A DNA stretch of 64,000 bases, taken from Thermoplasmata archaeon (lineage in GTDB: Archaea; Thermoplasmatota; Thermoplasmata; Lutacidiplasmatales; UBA184). The stretch spans positions 71,507 through 135,506 of the forward strand of contig JAKAUN010000012.1 in assembly GCA_021817605.1 (NCBI GenBank). The letters run 5' to 3'. The translations under genes and the position numbers were made by a program. Under the pieces are notes generated by a model that made no database searches, was not told the origin of the DNA, and saw nothing but the letters and a program-made list of their open reading frames with translations. Positions 58,125 to 64,000 of this stretch are shown one piece after another (within the stretch, counting starts at the first letter, position 1; each line of letters starts with the position of its first letter).

Positions 58125-59227
58125 CCTTGAGCCTCTCGAACGAACTGCCGGAGGATCGTCCTGGCCTCGGAGACTACCTCTGGGGACGGAGCGGCTGAAC
58201 TGCCGTCGTTCTTGCTTTCAAGGACGGCGTCCGCTTCGGCAATCAGGCCCAACGGCAGAGAGGTCTCCAGAACGGTTGGCGCCTGCAGACTCTCCTCGGG
58301 CCAGTCGAGGAAGAACGTGGTTTGTTCGAGCTCGAGGCGGAGGCCCGCCAAGGTCTCTTGGACATCTCGGGCGGCGGTGTTGAGCCGCGGGTGCAGCCGG
58401 AGGACCAGCGATGAAGATGGGCCGAGCGACTTGAGTCGGCGCTCCAGCGCGCCGACGTCGCTTTGGTCCGATACTTGCGGATCCTCCGCATGCCACTGAA
58501 GGATCCCTACACGTTCGGGCCGGACTGAGGGAGTTGCACTGGCCTCGGAGACTTCCGCGATCAGGACATTGCCTGGGTCGTGCTCGTCGAAAGCCGTCGG
58601 CTCCGGCGTTCCAGGGTAGAAGCAACGTCCCTGAATCCGCAGGCCGTGCCAATCACCCAACGCGAGGTAGTCCAGCCCTGAGAGCTCCGGGCGGTTCGCC
58701 GGGATTGGAAAGTTTACAGAGGTCCCTAGGACATCTAGGCCGCCGTGTGCAACGCCGATGCGGATGCGATTGTCATTTGGCACACGTGGTGGAATCCAGG
58801 CCGTGGGGTCTCGTGCGGTTCGTTTCTGGCGGAGCGGACACGGGTAGAGCGCGACTTCCTCGTTGACGCAGACCTCGTTCGGCCCGTCGAGGAGGCAGAC
58901 GTTCGCGCCGATGCGGGTTCGCCACGAGGCGCGGGCCCAGATGGAACCTGGTCCCATGGGATCGTGATTCCCCGGGAGAACATAGACTGGGATGGGGTCG
59001 ATTCCATTCAAGACGTCAGTCACGCGGCGGACGACAGCGTCGTCGGCATCCTGATCGTCAAACACGTCACCTGCCAATACGATGAAGTCGACACGTTGGC
59101 GGCGGGCGAGTTCCGAGATTTTCGAGATGGTATCGTAGCGGGTTTCGCGTACGGCTCGTGCTTTCGGCCCCATTTGGGCCGCCTTCATCCCCATCTGCCA
59201 GTCGGACGTGTGCAGAAATCGGACCAT
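58121..59227 (-). CDS. Mre11/SbcD-like metallophosphoesterase nuclease (368 aa)
   Basis: Calcineurin-like phosphoesterase with the DNA-repair nuclease motifs: FLHTSDWQMG (Asp9, with Gln where His is usual), VLAGDVFDD (Asp54), VLPGNHDP (Asn-His-Asp at 87-89), RIGVAHGGLD and LALGDWHG. The C-terminal 130 residues form a separate domain of the type that binds the ATPase. It is the first gene of the pair with the Rad50-like ATPase. Upstream is a long intergenic region shared with a divergent DoxX-like gene. Confidence 0.87.
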   Translation of the reverse strand: MVRFLHTSDWQMGMKAAQMGPKARAVRETRYDTISKISELARRQRVDFIVLAGDVFDDQDADDAVVRRVTDVLNGIDPIPVYVLPGNHDPMGPGSIWARASWRTRIGANVCLLDGPNEVCVNEEVALYPCPLRQKRTARDPTAWIPPRVPNDNRIRIGVAHGGLDVLGTSVNFPIPANRPELSGLDYLALGDWHGLRIQGRCFYPGTPEPTAFDEHDPGNVLIAEVSEASATPSVRPERVGILQWHAEDPQVSDQSDVGALERRLKSLGPSSSLVLRLHPRLNTAARDVQETLAGLRLELEQTTFFLDWPEESLQAPTVLETSLPLGLIAEADAVLESKNDGSSAAPSPEVVSEARTILRQFVREAQG

Positions 59228-59680
59228 TGTTTTCCCCGGTTTCTCTGATAGGGCGAGGGAGGGGAGACGGCCTCTTCTTCCTTTGCACCTGGGGAAGTTG
59301 GGTCAAAAGCGACTCATGTCCGTTCTCGAACCACGGCTGGCGCGCTCGAGCTAATTTACGTCGACCAGAGCTGGATCACAAGCATCCAGGTCTGAGACCG
59401 AATGTAGGAGATCGTACCCGCCCCTAGGGATCGTCTCCTGACGAGAAACGACCCCTCCTCCTGTGCGGCAACTCCTCATTTCGACAACGGAACACGGGGG
59501 GTGGGGAGAGGCCCGGCTCTTCTCTCGCGGCCGTACGATGGTGGAGGGACTCTGTTGCCTGGGTAGCCCTTCGCGAGTCCGATGTCGTCGCCTCGGTGGA
59601 CGGACGCAACTGAGACCCAGTTCGTCACGACCGACGGCAGGGTGTGTCCCACAGATATACCCCTCTTCTTTGGTAGGAGC
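59228..59680. other. Divergent intergenic region (453 bp)
   Basis: No frame here is convincing. At the right end, AGATATAC (about 59653-59660) is a good TATA box 21-28 bases before the ATG of the DoxX-like gene. Near 59350, CTAATTTACG is an AT-rich patch that could belong to the leftward Mre11-like promoter. The middle contains short GC-rich runs but no clear repeat. Confidence 0.5.
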
Positions 59681-60271
59681 ATGGCCGAGAATCGGATGGT
59701 CGATGCTCCCGCGTCCACTCCCGCGCGACCACCGGTACGGGGTTGGTACCGCCACCTGCGGGATCTGTGGCGATCGGACCCGAAGGGAATGTCCATCGAC
59801 CTGCTCCGAGTGGGAATCGGTCTCGTCTGGGTCCTCAACCTCATCTTCATCGTGGACCCGGGCAACGGATTCTTCTCCAGCTTCCAGGACGTCGCGCTCA
59901 GTTTCGCTCCCACGAGTCTAGGAGGGCCGGGCGTGGCAGACTTCGTCGCGGCGCACGCAGCGGCGTTCGCGTGGATCACCGCGGGACTCACCGCCTACTT
60001 GGCGATCGCTCTCGTCTTGGGCGTAACGACTCGGTTCGCCTGCATCGTCGGGGGTGTGTCGTCCGTCCTCTTTCTTCTGACGCAATGGGCGAGCACTTTT
60101 GCGATACCTGGGGGGACCGACGTTGGCCCTCACCCCCTCTACGTGCTGATCTACCTCATTCTTTTCGCGGGCGGCGCGGGGAAGTATGTGGCGGTCGACC
60201 ACTGGATCTGGCGGACAGGCCATGCACGGCTTCCTCGACTCTCCCGATGGCTGGCCGCTCCCCGTCAATAG
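59681..60271 (+). CDS. DoxX-like membrane protein (196 aa)
   Basis: Four hydrophobic segments: LLRVGIGLVWVLNLIFIV, AFAWITAGLTAYLAIALVLG, ACIVGGVSSVLFLLTQWAS and PLYVLIYLILFAGGAGKYV, with TRFA between the second and third, as in DoxX/DoxD-like proteins. The family takes part in thiosulfate:quinone chemistry or other redox tasks; the exact role is unknown. The ATG 59681 fits the TATA box position and has GGAG just before it. A related but broken gene lies downstream on the other strand. Confidence 0.7.
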   Translation: MAENRMVDAPASTPARPPVRGWYRHLRDLWRSDPKGMSIDLLRVGIGLVWVLNLIFIVDPGNGFFSSFQDVALSFAPTSLGGPGVADFVAAHAAAFAWITAGLTAYLAIALVLGVTTRFACIVGGVSSVLFLLTQWASTFAIPGGTDVGPHPLYVLIYLILFAGGAGKYVAVDHWIWRTGHARLPRLSRWLAAPRQ

Positions 60272-60713
60272 CGGCCAGCGGAAACCGGTCGGCGTTCGCG
60301 GGAGGCCTCCACCGGGAGCCCGCGAAACGACTCGCCACCGATCAGCCGCCACCTCGGCAATCGGCGCTCGAGGACGGCATCGCCAGCCGGGCCGGATACC
60401 GAATCCATCTGGAGAAGAAGCAGGAAGAGCACGGCGTAGAGCAGGCCGGCCCCGACGTCGGTGTTGGGGCGGCGTAGGGACCGCCGAACCCATTCGAGAT
60501 CGGTCAAAGCATGAGCCCGAAGAGGAATCCCACGACGTACGCCAGTCTGCGGACGACTCCGAGGATCAGGCAGGTGGCGAGGCACGCCGTCAGGATCCCA
60601 GTGCCATACCACCAGAATCCGGGGTCGCTCGCGATGACGCTGGCCCAATACGAGAACCACCCGGAGAGTGCAGGCTGTTCCTGACCGGCTCCGATCACGA
60701 GCAGGTAAGCCAC
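60265..60713 (-). pseudogene. DoxX-like pseudogene (truncated, nonsense and frameshift)
   Basis: From 60713 the frame reads SGWFSYWASVIASDPGFWWY and a transmembrane segment ILTACLATCLILGVVRRLAYVVGFLFGLML, typical of the second half of DoxX proteins. A TGA at 60504-60506 stops it, but the same frame goes on with NGFGGPY, the family motif. Then a one-base shift near 60475 moves coding sense to another frame (NTDVGAGLLYAVLFLLLLQ). The first transmembrane helix is also missing. Three lesions together show a dead gene. Confidence 0.75.
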
Positions 60714-60832
60714 CTATGGGGGGGCTCCGGGCAGGAACTGGACAGTTCGGTCACGGCCCGGAGGGTTCCGCCAAGGGCTGTCCTGAGGATCGAGCGGGGG
60801 ACTTTGGTCCCACGGTCTTCGATCGCGTGGAC

Positions 60833-61288
60833 CTACCCCTTCCGCCTCCTCTTGGGGTTGCGTGCGAGATGCGCCCGTACGCGTTCCCCTTCCACCTTGG
60901 TGTAGGCGCGGACTGCGTGGGTGCCTGGCTTCTGCCTGACGAGATCTCCCTCGTCCCCGTCCGCTTCGCCGGCTTCTTGGTCCTCCTCCCAAGCGGCTAC
61001 CACCTCGTCCACGGGGGTCTTCCCGGGCTTCCAGCCGTAGGGTGAGGCCGACCCGGCGTAGTCGACGAACTTGTCGAACTCGGCCAAGTTCTGCCGGAGA
61101 GACCGCCGGTCTCCCGCCTCTATCGACGCCGCCATGCGGTCCGCAGCCGAGGCGGCATCCGACAGCGAGGCCAGCTCGTGGGGCAGGTAGCCGTAGCCCT
61201 GAACCTGCCGCTTCCTCTCCCTGAGTAGCGACGCCTCGTTTCGGAGACGGAGAACCGCCCATGCACTGGGTCCCGTCGGCGTTTTCAC
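60833..61288 (-). CDS. Hypothetical element protein with basic RVRAH tail (151 aa)
   Basis: A helical protein (RLRNEASLLRERKRQVQGYG, ASAADRMAASIEAGDRRSL) followed by an acidic linker and a C-terminal motif YTKVEGERVRAHLARNPKRR. The tail is nearly the same as in the gene just upstream. Tails of this kind are common on small virus and plasmid proteins. It overlaps the upstream gene by ATGA. Function unknown. Confidence 0.7.
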   Translation of the reverse strand: MKTPTGPSAWAVLRLRNEASLLRERKRQVQGYGYLPHELASLSDAASAADRMAASIEAGDRRSLRQNLAEFDKFVDYAGSASPYGWKPGKTPVDEVVAAWEEDQEAGEADGDEGDLVRQKPGTHAVRAYTKVEGERVRAHLARNPKRRRKG

Positions 61289-61650
61289 CGTCGCCTCCTC
61301 GGATTCCTCGCGAGGTGGGCCCGGACGCGTTCCCCGTCATCCTTTCGGTACGCCTCGACCCGGTGGAACTCCCCGCGTTCCCTCCGCCGGTCCTCGTCCT
61401 CCCTCGTGTCCTTCTCCCACCGCTCGGTCCACTCGACATCCTCGCGCGCGACGCGGTGCAGGTGCTCGTTGTCCCGTCGGTTCGCCACGTTCGCGAGGAA
61501 GTTCAGCCGGCGGACGGCCGTTGCGTAGCCGTCGGCGCGCACGGTCCGTTCGATCGCCCGGTGCCGTTCCTCGGGAGGGCAACTCGCACACCAGCCGTGG
61601 AGTCCGCCCTCCTCCAGATGCCCCACGTGTTTCGACCACTGCTGCTCCAT
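61285..61650 (-). CDS. Hypothetical element protein with basic RVRAH tail (121 aa)
   Basis: The N-terminus has GLHGWCASCPPEERHRAIER, a possible metal-binding C-X2-C with nearby His residues. The middle is helical (AVRRLNFLANVANRRDNEHL), and the C-terminus is YRKDDGERVRAHLARNPRRR, shared with the 151-aa neighbour. It is coupled by ATGA to that neighbour and lies 18 bases after the PrsW-like gene stop, so all belong to one leftward operon. Confidence 0.7.
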   Translation of the reverse strand: MEQQWSKHVGHLEEGGLHGWCASCPPEERHRAIERTVRADGYATAVRRLNFLANVANRRDNEHLHRVAREDVEWTERWEKDTREDEDRRRERGEFHRVEAYRKDDGERVRAHLARNPRRRR

Positions 61651-61668
61651 CGCTTTACCTCCGGACCG

Positions 61669-62364
61669 TCATGTGATTCCCGCCACCCGCAGCGCCCCCG
61701 TCCACGGGTTCATCTGCCAGCGGTCGTCGAGCGTGTCCCGGACCTCGCGGTCGCGTCGTAGACGAACGAGGATCCCGACCACCACGACCGTTGCGACCCC
61801 GATGATGAGGAATCCAACGGCGGGGTCGACCAGCGTCTCCACGAGCGCTGCGGTGTTCCAGAGCATGTGCAGCGCAAGCCCGGAGGGGAGCCCCCAGCTC
61901 CGCCCGTGCCAGGTGAGGGTGGTCATGGTGGTGCTCGTGACGTGTAGGAGCGGGTCGGTCAGCGCCCGCACCGCGACGAACGTAGCCAGGAGGGCGGCCG
62001 GCTCGTTCCAGGAGGCGAGGAAGTAGAGCGCGTTCTCCGTGGCGGCGAAGCCGATGCCGGCCCCGGCAGCCGAGGCGAAATTGGCGCCTGTCGTCCCGGA
62101 AACGAGGAACTTCAGGAGTTCCTCAACCGGAGGCGCGACGAGCATCAGGACGACGGCCGAGGCGTACAGTGGACTGAGGGCGCCCTGAACGAGAACCTCG
62201 ACCAGGAGCGCCCCAACGGCGACGAGGGTGGCCCCGGCTGCGAGGCTGAGCAGACGGGGCCGGAGGAAGGCGACGAAGGGGGTCGCGAGGACGAAGGAGG
62301 CCAGAAAGGCCTCGCCGGCCGCGGCGGGGTCCATCAGACCCACCTCCTTCCTCGAACTACCCAC
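61669..62364 (-). CDS. PrsW-family membrane protease-like protein of the element (231 aa)
   Basis: Seven or eight hydrophobic segments. The motifs are LVAPPVEELLKFLVSG (Glu-Glu-X-X-Lys), GIGFAATENALYFLASW (Phe-Ala-X-X-Glu-Asn), RALTDPLLHVTST with His and ALHMLWNTAALVE with His and Asn. It is clearly PrsW-type but differs from the chromosomal copy at 19.7 kb. A role in cleaving a membrane regulator or a host protein is inference. Confidence 0.85.
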   Translation of the reverse strand: MGSSRKEVGLMDPAAAGEAFLASFVLATPFVAFLRPRLLSLAAGATLVAVGALLVEVLVQGALSPLYASAVVLMLVAPPVEELLKFLVSGTTGANFASAAGAGIGFAATENALYFLASWNEPAALLATFVAVRALTDPLLHVTSTTMTTLTWHGRSWGLPSGLALHMLWNTAALVETLVDPAVGFLIIGVATVVVVGILVRLRRDREVRDTLDDRWQMNPWTGALRVAGIT

Positions 62365-62430
62365 TGGTGATCGTGAGGAGTATTCTCTCTCCCCACGCGC
62401 GCGCGTGAGAGCTCGCGCGGCAGCATGGGC

Positions 62431-63549
62431 TTACCCCGTACCTCCTACCTGTGGCGTCGGGTGTGTGCGCCGCCTCGCGGCGTCGGCCCTCAGGCGTGCG
62501 AGGAGGGGGCCACCGATGTTCGTCTGGTACCGTTCCCGGATCTCTGCGTTGGTCGTTTGCGGGCGGTCCATGAACGCACGGACGATCTCCTCGTTCCGCC
62601 ACTCGAAGGCGTCATCCCTCCGGGCAACGGCCGCGTTACGGTTCGCCACGGAGGCTTCGTGGGCCCTGCGCGCTTCGGCGAAGGCCATCTCCGCCTCCAC
62701 TCGGCGCCGTTCGGCGAGGTCGTCCAGATACGCGAGCGTCTGCCGGGCCACCTCCTCGCGGCCCCCGTCGAGGTGCCGCTCCAGGTCGGCCATGTCCACG
62801 TCGAGGTCGAACCCCCGAAGCCCGAGTGTGAGGTACGGGAGCACGCTCTCCCGCACCCCCCACCACGCCGAGGTGTCCTCGACCCGTGCGAGCAGGTGTT
62901 CCCCGCCCAGCACCACGACGCGGAAGTAGCTCCCCCGGAGGTCGCCGACCCGGCGCAGGGGGAGCGGCACATGCTCGTAGACGTGGTAGGCAAGGAGCGG
63001 ACCGCGGACCCGGAAGTGCCGCTCCACGTAGAGGAACTTGGTCCAGGATTCGCTCCGGTCGGAAGCCCATTCGTGGCTCGTCGACGCCTGGTCCATCTCG
63101 TCGACGGCGACAGCGGGGATGCGCCCGGCGAGGATCGTGCTCGCGATGCCGCGAAGCAACTGGGAGAGGCTCTTGACCGGGTGAAGGCGAGGCGGGGCGG
63201 GGACTGCCCCGGCCAGCTGTCCATCCCAGGGGAACGGGATGTTCGTGTAGACGTCCCACCCCGGCCGGTGTTCGATGGCCTTCTGAATCAGGTAGGCCAG
63301 CGTGTTCGTCTTTCCGGCCCCTTGCCGGGCCACGAAGATGCTTGCCTGTCCGGTGTGGAAGCAGAGGTCCCCCGGCCACTTGCGGATCAGCGCCTCTTCT
63401 TCGCAGGTGGCCCGGTCGTGCTTCTCGGGTAGGGCGGACAACCACGATCGGTAACGCCGCGCCCTGCGCCCTGCGCCCTCGGGGCTCACTCCCCGATCGA
63501 CCCGGTCCTCGAGAATCTCCCGGGCGAGGGGCTCCGTCCAGTCCGGCAT
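62431..63549 (-). CDS. P-loop ATPase of integrated element, HerA/FtsK/Zot-like (372 aa)
   Basis: Walker A is SIFVARQGAGKTNTLAYLI (residues 70-88), Walker B is RIPAVAVDEMDQAS, and a following strand has SYFRVVVLGGEHLL. After the ATPase core comes a long charged helical region (ERRRVEAEMAFAEARRAHEA) and a C-terminal helix-turn-helix-like part. This fits DNA-pumping or virion-assembly ATPases of archaeal viruses and plasmids, although conjugation is also possible. ATG 63549 overlaps the upstream stop by ATGA. Confidence 0.75.
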   Translation of the reverse strand: MPDWTEPLAREILEDRVDRGVSPEGAGRRARRYRSWLSALPEKHDRATCEEEALIRKWPGDLCFHTGQASIFVARQGAGKTNTLAYLIQKAIEHRPGWDVYTNIPFPWDGQLAGAVPAPPRLHPVKSLSQLLRGIASTILAGRIPAVAVDEMDQASTSHEWASDRSESWTKFLYVERHFRVRGPLLAYHVYEHVPLPLRRVGDLRGSYFRVVVLGGEHLLARVEDTSAWWGVRESVLPYLTLGLRGFDLDVDMADLERHLDGGREEVARQTLAYLDDLAERRRVEAEMAFAEARRAHEASVANRNAAVARRDDAFEWRNEEIVRAFMDRPQTTNAEIRERYQTNIGGPLLARLRADAARRRTHPTPQVGGTG

Positions 63550-63971
63550 CACTCCCCCTCCCGTTCCCGGTCCGCGAGGTAGTAGCGGGGGGCCGTCTTC
63601 TCGGCCTCCCGGAGCCCGAGGAGCCCACTGTCGTGGAGGTAGTCGACGATCGCTTCCTCCCGCTCCTCCGCCTCCAGCGACGAAAGGTCCCAGCGCCGCG
63701 CCCGGGGTTCCCCGTACTTGGTGTCCAGCTCCGCCCACCGGTGCATCAGCTGACGGGCGGTGGGATCGTTCTCCGACTCCCGAAGCGTCGCCCGGGCTGC
63801 CGCGCGTGCGCGAAGCCAGACTTGGCTCAGGACCGGGTACGGGTGCTCGTCATCGTAGGTACTCCAGTTCAGGATCGCCTCGTCCTGCATCCGTTGGATG
63901 TCGTCGGTCAGGATCTTCCCGCTCGGGAGCGCCCTGAACCGCTCCTCGGAATCGGGCCCGGTCGCCGGCAT
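63549..63971 (-). CDS. Hypothetical element protein (140 aa)
   Basis: A charged helical protein with ATGA overlaps at both ends, between a gene that runs off the window and the ATPase. Segments are LTDDIQRMQDEAILNWSTYD, SQVWLRARAAARATLRESEN and LEAEEREEAIVDYLHDSGLL, the last like a small winged helix. No family is recognised. Coupling suggests it works with the ATPase. Confidence 0.7.
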   Translation of the reverse strand: MPATGPDSEERFRALPSGKILTDDIQRMQDEAILNWSTYDDEHPYPVLSQVWLRARAAARATLRESENDPTARQLMHRWAELDTKYGEPRARRWDLSSLEAEEREEAIVDYLHDSGLLGLREAEKTAPRYYLADREREGE

Positions 63972-64000
63972 CAGTCCTCCTCCAGCTCCCGTTCGAAACG
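63971..64000 (-). CDS. C-terminal end of another element gene (partial)
   Basis: The last 30 bases read RFERELEED then stop on the minus strand, overlapping the 140-aa gene start by ATGA. The gene continues past the window edge. Nothing can be said about its function except that it belongs to the same leftward operon. Confidence 0.5.
   Translation of the reverse strand, partial: RFERELEED

Overview
The window is a GC-rich archaeal chromosome segment. Archaeal hallmarks are the thermosome, aIF2-beta, deoxyhypusine synthase, Pus10, the L21e-RpoF-DUF655-RsmA cluster, a presenilin-like protease and the XPB-Bax1 pair. The DUF6015-type small protein and the gene mix suggest a high-GC member of Thermoplasmatota; this placement is an inference. 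Class II LysRS and bacterial-style ValRS show bacterial input. Many genes overlap by ATGA, so transcription is in tight operons.

Left part (1-40.4 kb): mostly housekeeping. In order: a hemerythrin-like fragment, a PD-(D/E)XK-like protein, a GNAT enzyme, a three-gene unit of kinase-like, unknown and membrane zinc-ribbon proteins, an aldehyde dehydrogenase facing glycerate 2-kinase, a methyltransferase, tRNA-Cys, a PHP protein with MetRS, ThyX, an FAD oxidoreductase, XerA, a tRNA thiolase, 3-hydroxyacyl-CoA dehydrogenase and a PrsW-like protein. Then come Pus10-L21e-RpoF-DUF655-RsmA, a fluoride-resistance pair (DUF190, CrcB) behind a recognisable fluoride riboswitch, a 40-residue protein with 13 cysteines, the thermosome, LysRS, an ABC exporter, ValRS, an aldo/keto reductase, a SerB-like phosphatase, aIF2-beta with a TRAM domain, a presenilin homologue and deoxyhypusine synthase. 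tRNA-Lys closes this part.

Right part (40.6-64 kb): accessory. An operon just after tRNA-Lys carries small proteins, a DNA methyltransferase and a short serine recombinase. The methyltransferase is split exactly in frame by a 2,458-bp element made of little more than a large serine recombinase; its ends rebuild a 17-bp-arm palindromic attP around an AA crossover. XPB-Bax1 and a DUF2293 protein follow. Next is the most interesting locus: a CARF-winged-helix regulator transcribed away from a compact ubiquitin-like operon (Ubl, E2-like, JAB-E1 fusion). After it come a perfect 24-bp palindrome, an IS701-family insertion in a palindromic CTAG site, and a Mre11-like/Rad50-like nuclease-ATPase pair. 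The end of the window holds a DoxX-like gene, a decayed DoxX-like pseudogene and a tightly packed leftward operon (P-loop ATPase, PrsW-like protease, paired small basic proteins) that looks like part of an integrated element or virus.
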